A stretch of 64,000 bases of DNA, from assembly GCF_900215355.1 (NCBI RefSeq), contig NZ_OBEA01000005.1:124001-188000 (forward strand). Direction: 5' to 3'. Made by a program: the position numbers and the translations under genes. Positions 41,695 to 49,895 of this stretch are shown here, one piece after another (position 1 is the first letter of the stretch; each line of letters starts with the position of its first letter). Under the pieces are notes generated by a model that was given only the letters and a program-made list of their open reading frames with translations, made no database searches and had not been told where the DNA came from. This stretch comes from Pseudooceanicola antarcticus (GTDB taxonomy: Bacteria > Pseudomonadota > Alphaproteobacteria > Rhodobacterales > Rhodobacteraceae).

Positions 41695-42858
41695 ATGTCC
41701 AAACTGATCCCCGTTTCGCTGCTCGCTCTTGGCCTTTTCACGGTGACGTTCGCCGTGAACCTTCAGGCTCCGCTCTATGATGCCTATGCAGCGGAAAGTG
41801 ATGTCGGGGCGACGGCGGTGACGTTTGCGTTCGCGGCCTATGTCGGGGGTCTCATGCCGACGCTCTTGCTGCTCGGTGGGCTGTCGGACCGGATTGGACG
41901 ACGGGTCCCGATTGCGCTGGCGTTGATCCTAGGCGCAGTGGCGACGGCGCTTCTCGTACAGGTGCCAAGCTGGAGAAGTCTTGTCGTCGCGCGCTTCCTG
42001 CTCGGAATCGGAACCGGTCTGGCGACAACCGCCGGGACGGCCTACATGACGGAAATTCTCGGCTCTGACCGCGCGAAGAATGCCGCCCTGATCGTGACCT
42101 CAGCTACATCTCTCGGCTTTGGCGGCGGCGCTCTGGCGACCGGTATCAGCCTCGGGGTACAGGGTCCGACGCTTCTGCCTGCCAGCTACATCGCCCTGTT
42201 CGTGGCGGCTCCGGTCCTCGCCGTAATTGCCCTCGGACTGCCCCGAATGGACAAGCCTCGCCCCGTGTCCCTTCTGCGCCTGCCGGTCTTCCCTTCCGGC
42301 ACATGGATGTTCGGGGCCGCAATGGCGCTCGCCTGGTCCACGACCGGCATCACCATCGCGGTCATTCCGCTGGAGCTTGCCGCGAACGATCTCGGTGGGT
42401 GGACGGGCCTTGTCATCTTCCTGGCGATCTTCGTAGGATTTCTCTGCCAACCGATTGCCCGGCGCGTGACCAACGACCGCGCGCTCGCCCTCGGGTTCGT
42501 ATTGATCCCACTCGGCTTTCTCGTCCTTCTGGCCGGAGTGTGGTTGAAGATTCTGGCATTCGTTCTTGTCGGCACCTGCATCACCAGCGCGGCCAGCTAC
42601 GGCTTCACCTATCTCGCTTCATTGGCGGAAGTTTCATTGCGTGCGCCGGACGACCGAGCAAGGGCGACCGCGGGTCTGTTCGTCTATGCGTATTTCGGGT
42701 TCTCGCTTCCCGTGATCGCTAGTGGCGCACTGGCCGATATGCTTGGCCTTCTGTCGGCGATGGTGGTGTTCGCAGCGGCCCAGATCACGGTCACGGCGAT
42801 CATCGTGATGATATGGAAACGAGGGGTCGTTCCATCCTTCGCCGCCGTACCGGACTAA
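41695..42858 (+). CDS. Major facilitator superfamily transporter
   Basis: A 387-residue inner-membrane protein with about 12 transmembrane helices. The MFS loop 2-3 motif is GGLSDRIGRRVPIAL and the motif after helix 4 is in RFLLGIGTGLATTAGTAYMTE. It resembles drug/metabolite efflux members; the substrate is unknown. ATG 41695 (MSKLIPVSLLAL) starts at the first helix; an ATG 14 codons upstream is an alternative. It pairs with the divergent MocR-type regulator, which may control it. Confidence 0.9.
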   Translation: MSKLIPVSLLALGLFTVTFAVNLQAPLYDAYAAESDVGATAVTFAFAAYVGGLMPTLLLLGGLSDRIGRRVPIALALILGAVATALLVQVPSWRSLVVARFLLGIGTGLATTAGTAYMTEILGSDRAKNAALIVTSATSLGFGGGALATGISLGVQGPTLLPASYIALFVAAPVLAVIALGLPRMDKPRPVSLLRLPVFPSGTWMFGAAMALAWSTTGITIAVIPLELAANDLGGWTGLVIFLAIFVGFLCQPIARRVTNDRALALGFVLIPLGFLVLLAGVWLKILAFVLVGTCITSAASYGFTYLASLAEVSLRAPDDRARATAGLFVYAYFGFSLPVIASGALADMLGLLSAMVVFAAAQITVTAIIVMIWKRGVVPSFAAVPD

Positions 42859-43063
42859 CGAAGCTGCCATTCGCGCATTGCGCGGCATTCGGTACAATGG
42901 GCTCGAAACGGACCTTCGCCGCGCAGCAATCAAAAGGCTCGGCGTGCAGGGCGAGATTGACCAACACGTGCTCCCCCCTCTTCCTTTTCGCCCTGCCCTG
43001 CAGCGGCGGTGGAACGTTGAGGATGAGCCTTCAGCGGCCCGGCAAACAGGCCAGCCAGTGCGG

Positions 43064-43522
43064 TCAGGGTTTCATCTGGAAATGCAGCCGGGCGACACCC
43101 TCGTCGCCATGGGTCTCTTGCAGCATCTCGCCACCGGCGGCGGCCACGGCACGGGGCCAGAAGAGCCGCGCGGCGGCATTGCCGGCCAGGATGCCGATCT
43201 GCCAGAGGCCGGGGTTCTGCGCGAAGATATGCGCCGCGGCCGCCTGCCCAAGGCCCGCGCGCCGCGCCTCGGGACGGATATAGAATTCGGCCACCTGGCG
43301 CACCGGCACGCCGTCGGAGCCAGAGGTTTCGAGCTGTCGGATCAGCGCGAAGCCCTGGGGCTCGGAAGCGCCGATCACCCAGGGCTGACGGTCCGGCGCC
43401 TGCCAGTAGAGATCGAAATGGGCATAGTCCTGCGCGGCACTGCCCGACAGCTCGGACAGATAGGGCGTCAGCATCTGCTCCAGCGCTGCCCGGTCCTGGG
43501 GCTGCGCCGGCCGTGCGCTCAC
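43064..43522 (-). CDS. GNAT family acetyltransferase
   Basis: A 152-residue GCN5-related N-acetyltransferase. The acetyl-CoA loop region reads [20 protein letters not shown] (motif A, R-x-x-G-x-G/A), and the N-terminus [15 protein letters not shown] is typical. Start is GTG 43522, overlapping the stop of the [2Fe-2S] subunit gene (GTGA), so it belongs to the operon. Substrate unknown; it may be a passenger rather than part of molybdoenzyme maturation. It is convergent with the MFS gene, leaving 205 bases in which I see nothing. Confidence 0.85.
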   Translation of the reverse strand: MSARPAQPQDRAALEQMLTPYLSELSGSAAQDYAHFDLYWQAPDRQPWVIGASEPQGFALIRQLETSGSDGVPVRQVAEFYIRPEARRAGLGQAAAAHIFAQNPGLWQIGILAGNAAARLFWPRAVAAAGGEMLQETHGDEGVARLHFQMKP

Positions 43523-43980
43523 AGCTGCCCAGAGGCCGCCAGAGCTGCGCGGACGATGTTGTGATAGCCGGTGCAACGACAGATGTTGCCCTGGAGATAC
43601 TCGCGGATCTCGTGCTCCGCGGGCTTGGGGTTTTCTTTCAGCAGCGCGGTCAGGGACATCACCATGCCCGGCGTGCAGAAGCCGCATTGCAGCCCGTGCT
43701 CGTCCTGGAAGGCCTGTTGCAGGGGGGTGAGCTTGCCGTCCTCGGCCAGCCCCTCGATCGTGGTGACCGCCGTGCCCTCGGCCTCGACCGCGAGCATGGT
43801 GCAGGATTTCACCTGCTCGCCGTCCACATGGACCGTGCAGGCGCCGCACTGGCTGGTATCACAGCCCACATGGGTGCCGGTCAGGCCCAGGCCCTCGCGC
43901 AGGAAGTCCACCAGAAGGGTCCGGGGCTCGACCTCTCCCGAGACGGTTTTTCCGTTCACTTGCAGGCTGATATTGGTCAT
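43519..43980 (-). CDS. [2Fe-2S] small subunit of a xanthine-oxidase-family molybdoenzyme (IorA/CoxS-like)
   Basis: A 153-residue protein with a plant-type [2Fe-2S] domain (C40, C45, C48, C60) and an all-helical second cluster domain (C99, C102, C134, C136; motifs QCGFCTPGM and [11 protein letters not shown]). It relays electrons from the molybdenum cofactor of a large subunit. Length and sequence fit isoquinoline 1-oxidoreductase alpha-type or CoxS-type subunits. No large molybdopterin subunit or FAD subunit gene is present in the window. ATG 43980; the molybdopterin-binding gene ends 72 bases upstream on the same strand. Confidence 0.9.
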   Translation of the reverse strand: MTNISLQVNGKTVSGEVEPRTLLVDFLREGLGLTGTHVGCDTSQCGACTVHVDGEQVKSCTMLAVEAEGTAVTTIEGLAEDGKLTPLQQAFQDEHGLQCGFCTPGMVMSLTALLKENPKPAEHEIREYLQGNICRCTGYHNIVRAALAASGQL

Positions 43981-44052
43981 CGGCTCCCCCGTCGCTTCGG
44001 TTGCTTGGGGCACTGAACCATGGTGACGGCAGGGGGGCAAGACCCCCCGGCC

Positions 44053-45051
44053 TCATTTCGGATCACGTGGCTGCGGTCGGGTGGGAATTTCCTTCAGAAG
44101 TCCGCCGACACCCATGGCGGCAATCTGCGCCGAGGTGACCTCGACCCCGCACAGCAGCCGCTCCAGCACCCAATCGGCCCCGTTGAGCGCAGGGCTGCGG
44201 GCGCAGCCCGGCAGGCCGATCACCGGACAGCCCGCCAGATCACCGAGGAACAGCAGGTTGCCGGGGTCGACGGGCATGCCGAAGCGGATCATCTGCCCGC
44301 CTGCGTGACGCAGTGCGGCAGGCCCCACGTCATCGGGGTCGGAGGTGGCCGAGCCGGTCAGCAGCAGGATCAGGTCGCTTGCGGCAGCATCGCGCGCCGC
44401 GGCCAGCGCCAGCGAAAGGCTCTCTTCGTCATGAGAGACATTGCTTTCCGCCACCAGCCCGGCGCCCAGGCGTTCCAGCCGTTCAGAGATGGCGCGCGGG
44501 CCATTGCCGGCCATCTGCTCTCCGACGAAGCTCTGGATCAGGGTCACCCTTGGGCGGGCGAGACCGCAAAGAGCCAGGGCCCCGCGCCCGGCCCCGCGCG
44601 CCGCGCTCAGCGCCTGTCCGGGCACGGCATAGGAGATGATCTTGACCGTCGCCACCATGCCCCCCCGCGCCATGCGCTGCCATTCGGGCACCGTGGCGAG
44701 GGTGATCATCGGGTGGATCGCATTGACCGCCTGCACCTTGGCGGCATCGATCCGCGCCACCCCCGGTGCCTCGGCGAAAAGGTTCACCCGGCCGGTGCCG
44801 GGTCGTCCGATCTTCAGGCCCGAGCCCTCGGGCGCCAGCGCCTGCGCCAGCTCAAGCGCCGCCGCATCCTCATGCACGTCGCCCTCTTCCAGCTGCGCGG
44901 CGACCACTTCGGAAACGCCGAAATACCGCATCTTTTCAACGGCCTCCGCGTCGATCTTCATGCCCTTCCTCAACCGGCCCTCGGGCAGGTCCAGCGAATG
45001 GGCCAGGATCGCGCCCAGGGCCTGGTCCAGCGGCACGGGTCCGAATTTCAT
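44053..45051 (-). CDS. Molybdopterin-binding (MoeA/MogA-like domain) protein
   Basis: A 332-residue protein with a MoCF/molybdopterin-binding fold in its C-terminal half: VTLIQSFVGEQMAGNGPRAI...DLILLLTGSATSDPDDVGPAALRHAGG, and the GMPVDPGNLL and VIGLPGCARSPALNG loops. Stand-alone proteins of this kind occur next to xdhC and molybdo-hydroxylase genes and are thought to take part in cofactor modification (cytosine dinucleotide form) or delivery. Its ATG overlaps the stop of the XdhC-like gene by 4 bases. Confidence 0.85.
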   Translation of the reverse strand: MKFGPVPLDQALGAILAHSLDLPEGRLRKGMKIDAEAVEKMRYFGVSEVVAAQLEEGDVHEDAAALELAQALAPEGSGLKIGRPGTGRVNLFAEAPGVARIDAAKVQAVNAIHPMITLATVPEWQRMARGGMVATVKIISYAVPGQALSAARGAGRGALALCGLARPRVTLIQSFVGEQMAGNGPRAISERLERLGAGLVAESNVSHDEESLSLALAAARDAAASDLILLLTGSATSDPDDVGPAALRHAGGQMIRFGMPVDPGNLLFLGDLAGCPVIGLPGCARSPALNGADWVLERLLCGVEVTSAQIAAMGVGGLLKEIPTRPQPRDPK

Positions 45052-46013
45052 CCCGACTGCCTCAGGCTCTGCACCATCTCCGCCAGGATCGAGACCGCGA
45101 TCTCTGCCGGGTTGGCAGCGCCGATATCCAGCCCCACCGGGCCATGAATGCGCCCCAGGTCAGCGTCCGAGAACCCCGCCTCTCGCATCCGCTCCAGCCG
45201 CTTGGCATGGGTGCGGGTCGAGCCGAGCGCCCCGATGTAGAAAGCATCCGAGCGCAGCCCGGCGATCAGCGCCGGGTCGTCCAACTTCGGGTCATGGGTC
45301 AACAGCACCAGCGCCGTGCGCAGGTCCATGGGCTGATCCGCGATCACCTCGTCCGGCCAGTCATTCACCAGGGTGGTGTCGGGGAACCGGGCCGCGGTGG
45401 CGAAACTGTCGCGCGGGTCGATCACCGTGGCCGCGAAACCGGTCATCCGCGCCATGGGCACCAGCGCCTGGGCGATATGCACCGCGCCGATCACCAGCAG
45501 CCGCAGCGGCGGCGTCTGCACGGCGATGAAGCGCCCCTCTTCGTCGAGGCCGGAGCGGTCCTTGCGGAAGCGTTCGTCATGGCCTTCGCTGGTCACCTCG
45601 ACCATCTGGCCCGAAGGGTCCGAGATCAGCCCCACCGGCCGCCGCGCGGCGCGCGCCTCGACCAGCGCCTCGAGCATCTCGACGGGGATCGCCGTTCCCA
45701 CGGGCTGCACCAGCACCCGGATCGTACCGCCGCAGGCCAGGCCCACGGCGAAGGCATCGCCGTCCGAGACACCGTACTCCAGCATCCTCGGCGCGCCCGC
45801 TTCCAGCGCCTCGAGCGCCTCGAGCACCACCGCGCCCTCGACACAGCCGCCCGAGACCGAGCCTGCCATCTCGCCCGTGCCCGAGATCGCCAGCTGGCTG
45901 CCGGTGCGCCGGGGCGCAGAGCCCCAGGTCTCGACCACCGTGGCCAGCACGGCGCCGCGCCCCGCGCGGTGCCAGTCCAATGCCTGTTCGGGAATGTCGT
46001 CGAAGCGTTCCAT
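45048..46013 (-). CDS. XdhC/CoxI family molybdenum cofactor maturation protein
   Basis: A 321-residue protein with an N-terminal XdhC domain (VLATVVETWGSAPRRTGSQLAIS; GSVSGGCVEGAVV with the conserved GGCVE motif) and a C-terminal Rossmann domain (RLLVIGAVHIAQALVPMARMTGFAATVIDPR). XdhC proteins bind and sulfurate the molybdenum cofactor and insert it in xanthine-oxidase-family enzymes. It is the first gene of a four-gene operon running to 43064. Confidence 0.9.
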   Translation of the reverse strand: MERFDDIPEQALDWHRAGRGAVLATVVETWGSAPRRTGSQLAISGTGEMAGSVSGGCVEGAVVLEALEALEAGAPRMLEYGVSDGDAFAVGLACGGTIRVLVQPVGTAIPVEMLEALVEARAARRPVGLISDPSGQMVEVTSEGHDERFRKDRSGLDEEGRFIAVQTPPLRLLVIGAVHIAQALVPMARMTGFAATVIDPRDSFATAARFPDTTLVNDWPDEVIADQPMDLRTALVLLTHDPKLDDPALIAGLRSDAFYIGALGSTRTHAKRLERMREAGFSDADLGRIHGPVGLDIGAANPAEIAVSILAEMVQSLRQSG

Positions 46014-46087
46014 GGCCTGCTCCCCTGTCCGGGCAAAGTCTAGGAGCGGCCAGGGACAGGGGCAAGCCGATAGCGGGGCCGATGCGG

Positions 46088-46115
46088 AAAGGGCCGCTCC
46101 GAGGAGCGGCCCTTT
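46088..46115. terminator. Terminator-like hairpin downstream of the OmpA-domain gene
   Basis: A 13-bp perfect stem AAAGGGCCGCTCC / GGAGCGGCCCTTT with a 2-base loop. A T-rich tract (GCCTTTTTCTTC) follows on the plus strand. It lies between the OmpA-domain gene stop and the xdhC-like start, both on the minus strand, and most likely ends the OmpA-domain transcript. Confidence 0.65.
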
Positions 46116-46141
46116 GCCTTTTTCTTCAATCAGATGCGCGT

Positions 46142-47890
46142 TCAGCTGCCTTGCAGAAGCTGCGTGATGCGACGCACCACGGCGCGACGGTTGGCCCGTT
46201 CGGCATCCTGCGTGGCGATCTTCAGATCACCTTCGCCATAGCCCTGAACGATCATGTTCTCGGGCGGGACGTCGAAATACTCGGTCAGTGCCAGCGCCAG
46301 GCTCTCGGCGCGGCGGTCCGACAGGGCAAGGTTGTAGCTGGCCGAGCCGACCGCATCGGTGTGGCCTTCGACCAGGAAGACCTCGGAGGGGTTCTCGGCG
46401 ATCATCGCCGACATTGCCTGGCCCAGTTCAGCCAGATCGCGGGCTTCTTCGGCACGGATCACGGCGCTGCCGGTCTCGAAGTTGACGTTGTCGACGTTGA
46501 TCTCGGGCACCAGGTTGCGCACCGCGCGGATGTCGCGGACCTGGCCCAGAGAGAAGGCGCGGTCGACGCCGGTGCGGTACTGGTTCAGCGCCTGCTCAAG
46601 CTCTGCCGCATTGCGGTTCTGGACCTGAAGCTCGCGCTTCGGGGCCTCGGGCAGATCATCGACACGGACGGCCTCGATCTGGCGGGTATCGTCAAACAGA
46701 CGCACCTCGGTGCCATCGGGCAGGATGCGCGTGCGGCGCAGCACCGTGCCGTCGGCGGCACGGATCGTCACCACGCGCGAACCGTCGTCACGGGTCACCG
46801 TGCTGCGGGTCGAGCCATCCGAGAAGGTCTCGGTGCGCACGTCGCTGCCGGGGCGGCGCAGCAGTTCGTCGTCGTCCTTCAGCACCACGTAGCGGCCATC
46901 ACGTTCAACCACGACACGGTCACCGGAGTTGCTGACCACCTTGTCGCCGTTGTTCATGATCTTGCCGACCGCATAGGCGCCAAGACCCACGATCGCGGCC
47001 TTGCCGAGCGCGTCGAGCAGCTCGTTGCGACCATCGTCCTTGGCCTGTTGCTCGGCCTGCGGAGCTTCTTCGTTGACGCTGGTCTCGAACTCCTCGGAGG
47101 AGGAGCGGCTAGTCTGTTCGGTCACCTGCTGCTCTTCGACCTCGGCGGCCTCGGCCCCTTCCTGGGCGGCGGCGGTGGTTTGCAGCTCTTCCTGGCGGGC
47201 GGCCTGCTCTTCGGCACGGCGCGCGTCCTCTTCAAGCTTCTCTTCCTCGGTCATCGGTGCCGATTCCGCGGAGTCTTCGGAAGCTTCCTCGGCGGGGGCC
47301 TCGACAGGCGCCTCGGCGGTGTCCTCTGCAGCCGGCTCAGGCGCAGGCTCTGCCTCGGTCTCGGCTTCCAGCTCAACCTCGGCCTCGGCTTCGGGGGCCG
47401 GTTCGACTTCCGCTTCGGGGGCCGGTTCGGCTTCGGGCTCTGCCTCGGGGGTGGTCTCTTCGACCTGACCTTCCTCGGAGCTCTCGCCGGTGATCGCATC
47501 GAGCGCGCCCTGCAGCCCTTGCTCGACCTGCGGCAGCAGGCCCTCTTCCGGGGCAGGCTCTTCGGCGGCAGGTTCTTCCGCCGGGGCTTCGGCCTCTGCG
47601 GCCGGGGCTTCTTCGGCGGGGGCTTCTTCGGTCAGGGCCTCCGGCTCGGCTTCCGGGGCGGGCTCGGCCTCAGGCGCGGGTTCCTCGGCCGGGGCCAGAG
47701 GCTCCAGCTGCTCGGCCAGCGCATCGGCGATACATTGCGTCAGGGCATCGCCCTCCAGCGTGTCACAGGCCTCGCGGGCCGCCTCTTCGGGCGAGAGGCT
47801 CTCTTCCTCCTGCGCCATGGGGATCGAGGGCATTGCCAGCGACAGGCTGAGCGCCAGCGCCGTTCCGTTCCTGAGAAGTCGCATCGTCAT
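46142..47890 (-). CDS. OmpA-domain protein with long Ala/Glu/Pro-rich region
   Basis: A 582-residue exported protein: signal peptide (1 to about 26, cleavage after PMAQ), a low-complexity Pro/Ala/Glu region with many PAEE/EAEPAPE repeats (about 60-250), a glycine-rich or hydrophobic stretch (ALGKAAIVGLGAYAVGKIMN), a repeated YVVLKDDDE / RTRILPDGTEVRLF basic-acidic region, and a C-terminal OmpA peptidoglycan-binding domain (VEGHTDAVGSASYNLALSDRRAESLALAL). It probably bridges envelope and peptidoglycan. ATG 47890 follows AAAGGACACGGGA. Confidence 0.88.
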   Translation of the reverse strand: MTMRLLRNGTALALSLSLAMPSIPMAQEEESLSPEEAAREACDTLEGDALTQCIADALAEQLEPLAPAEEPAPEAEPAPEAEPEALTEEAPAEEAPAAEAEAPAEEPAAEEPAPEEGLLPQVEQGLQGALDAITGESSEEGQVEETTPEAEPEAEPAPEAEVEPAPEAEAEVELEAETEAEPAPEPAAEDTAEAPVEAPAEEASEDSAESAPMTEEEKLEEDARRAEEQAARQEELQTTAAAQEGAEAAEVEEQQVTEQTSRSSSEEFETSVNEEAPQAEQQAKDDGRNELLDALGKAAIVGLGAYAVGKIMNNGDKVVSNSGDRVVVERDGRYVVLKDDDELLRRPGSDVRTETFSDGSTRSTVTRDDGSRVVTIRAADGTVLRRTRILPDGTEVRLFDDTRQIEAVRVDDLPEAPKRELQVQNRNAAELEQALNQYRTGVDRAFSLGQVRDIRAVRNLVPEINVDNVNFETGSAVIRAEEARDLAELGQAMSAMIAENPSEVFLVEGHTDAVGSASYNLALSDRRAESLALALTEYFDVPPENMIVQGYGEGDLKIATQDAERANRRAVVRRITQLLQGS

Positions 47891-48226
47891 TCCCGTGTCC
47901 TTTCATCTGTCGTCCGTCAAAGCGGTCCGTCAGCTAGACAACACCGACCCCCCGCATTCGGTTCAATCACGAGCGCGAGACGGCGCCTCGCACACTTCAA
48001 CTTCATCGCGCAACCTACGGTAGATAAATGGCTTTCCCCGCCCCAAACGGGCAACATTTATCCCCTTCGCCCCCACATCCGGCCAATTGACGCAAGGATC
48101 GGAAATTGCGATCCTGCGCTACAAGAAGAACCGAAACCGGCAGGCATGCCGCGCAATGGCGCGGCAAGGGCGGATCGCGATGACCATCAAGGCCAGAGAC
48201 AGCCGCATCCCGGCGGGGGGTGCGTG
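47891..48226. other. Divergent intergenic region
   Basis: 336 bases between the OmpA-domain gene and the first glycosyltransferase gene, which are divergent. I see no gene and no strong hairpin. A short AT-rich patch (TAGATAAATG around 48020) could contain promoter elements. The glycosyltransferase ATG is preceded by GGCGGGGGGTGCGTG. Confidence 0.5.
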
Positions 48227-49258
48227 ATGCGCATCACCGCGCTCACCTGCGTGAAGAACGAGGGGCCCTTCCTGCTGGAATGGATCGCCTTCAACCGCCT
48301 CATCGGCGTGACGGATTTTCTTTTCTATTCAAACGACTGCACCGACGGCACCGACCGGCTCCTGGACCGGCTGCGCGATCATGGCGTGGTGCGGCACCGC
48401 CAGAACCCCGCCGAGGGGCGCAACTACCAGATGGAGGCGCTGAAGGATGCGGCACTGCGGCGCCCCATCGTGAAGAACGCCGATTGGGTGTGGATCGCGG
48501 ATGTGGACGAGTTCCTCAACATCCACGCCGGCGATCATACCATACCTTCCCTGATCGAGGCCTGTGGCGATCCGCAGGCGATCTCGGTCAATTTCCAGTT
48601 CTTCGGCAATGGCGGCGTCGAGCACTTCGAGGACCGCCCGGTGATCAGCCAGTTCACCCGCTGCCACAACCCCGACATCTGGTGCGGCGAAACCGCGATA
48701 GAGGTCAAATCCCTGGTGCGCCGCGATTTTCCCCTGCGCTACTACGGTGCGCACCGTCCCTTCATGCCGGGCCGGCTTGAGGCAGAGGACCACCCCACCT
48801 GGACCGACGGCAGCGGTCGCCCGGTGCCGCAGAAGTTCCTGCTCGCCGACAATCCGCGCCGCATCCGCAAGTTCCCGGCCCGTGGCGCGCGCAATCTTGC
48901 GACGCTGAACCACTACGCCCTGCGCTCTCTCGACAGCTACCTGGTGAAGAACGACCGGGGCGACGTGAACCGCGAAAACCGCGCCTTCGACGACACCTAT
49001 TGGCGCGAGCGCGCCGATATCGCCTGGGAGGATCGCTCGATCCTGCGCTACCTGCCGGCCCTGCAACAGGAGATCCGGGCCCTGAAGGCCCTGCCCGACA
49101 TCGCCGATCTGCATGACGAGGCCGTCCGCCTGCATTGCGCCCGCCGCGACGCGCTGCTGCAGCAGGCCGAATACCGGGCCATGCGCGATCAGCTGCGCGC
49201 CGCCTCCACCCTGCCGCCGCAGGAAGAGGCGCTGATGCAAGAGCTGGGGCTTGGCTAG
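48227..49258 (+). CDS. Glycosyltransferase family 2-like protein (Glyco_tranf_2_4 type)
   Basis: A 343-residue soluble protein beginning ITALTCVKNEGPFLLEWIAF, the signature of the PF13704-type GT2 group. Other motifs: YSNDCTDGTDRLLDRL, the metal-binding ADVDEF at about residue 92, and LNHYALRSLDSYLVKNDRG near residue 225. It should transfer a sugar from a nucleotide-sugar to an unknown acceptor. It is paralogous to the C-terminal half of the protein at 49892 and to the protein at 52274. It is the first gene of a tight four-gene cluster. Confidence 0.88.
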   Translation: MRITALTCVKNEGPFLLEWIAFNRLIGVTDFLFYSNDCTDGTDRLLDRLRDHGVVRHRQNPAEGRNYQMEALKDAALRRPIVKNADWVWIADVDEFLNIHAGDHTIPSLIEACGDPQAISVNFQFFGNGGVEHFEDRPVISQFTRCHNPDIWCGETAIEVKSLVRRDFPLRYYGAHRPFMPGRLEAEDHPTWTDGSGRPVPQKFLLADNPRRIRKFPARGARNLATLNHYALRSLDSYLVKNDRGDVNRENRAFDDTYWRERADIAWEDRSILRYLPALQQEIRALKALPDIADLHDEAVRLHCARRDALLQQAEYRAMRDQLRAASTLPPQEEALMQELGLG

Positions 49259-49259
49259 G

Positions 49260-49895
49260 ATGCACCGGATGCGCGTGATCAACCTCGGCCTGCCGAAATC
49301 GGGCACCACCAGCTTCGCCGAGGCCCTGGCCCGCGCCGGGCTCAACGTGGCCGACCACCGCATCCGCAAGGGGCAGACCGCGCATGTGGGCATGGTGCGC
49401 AATTTCGTCGGGCAGGTCCTTTATCGCGGCTTTTACAACAGCGGCGATCCCCTTGAAGAGCTTCAGGAATTCGACGCCGTGGCCGAGGCTTCCTTCCTGC
49501 ATGGCGGGCGCCAGGCCTGGCCGCAGATGGACCATGCGCTGCTGACGGCGATCCGGGCGCGGCATCCGCATGTCAAGTTCACCGCCACCCGCCGGGCGGC
49601 GGACAAGCTGGCGGGCTCGATGATGCGTTGGACCAACATGGCGGCCCGGCTCGAGGCCAACGCCCTGCCCGGCCTGCCCGTGGGCTTCGGCGGCTCCGAG
49701 GCGCATCTGGCGCGCTGGATCGACGGGCATTATGCCCACCTGGCCCGGCTCTTCGAGGGCGACCCGGCCTATCTCGAGCTCGACGTGGCCGCCCCGGATG
49801 CGCAGCAGAAGCTGGAGCAGTTCCTGGGCCTCGACCTGCCCTGGTGGGGGCGCGCCAACGAGAACACCGCCCGCCCCGAGGGGGGTGCGGCATGA
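49260..49895 (+). CDS. Sulfotransferase-like P-loop protein
   Basis: A 211-residue protein opening with VINLGLPKSGTTSFAEAL, the 5'-phosphosulfate-binding loop of PAPS-dependent sulfotransferases, and containing a matching second region (HVKFTATRRAADKLAGSMMRW). Likely role is sulfation of a glycan made by the adjacent glycosyltransferases; the substrate is not known. The start may be ATG 49260 or 49269. Its stop overlaps the next ATG (ATGA), so the genes are coupled. Confidence 0.82.
   Translation: MHRMRVINLGLPKSGTTSFAEALARAGLNVADHRIRKGQTAHVGMVRNFVGQVLYRGFYNSGDPLEELQEFDAVAEASFLHGGRQAWPQMDHALLTAIRARHPHVKFTATRRAADKLAGSMMRWTNMAARLEANALPGLPVGFGGSEAHLARWIDGHYAHLARLFEGDPAYLELDVAAPDAQQKLEQFLGLDLPWWGRANENTARPEGGAA

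Noticed and set aside
45980-48226. Upstream extension of the first glycosyltransferase frame across the OmpA-domain gene
   Set aside because: The extension is antisense to a gene with signal peptide and OmpA domain; the glycosyltransferase family starts at 48227.
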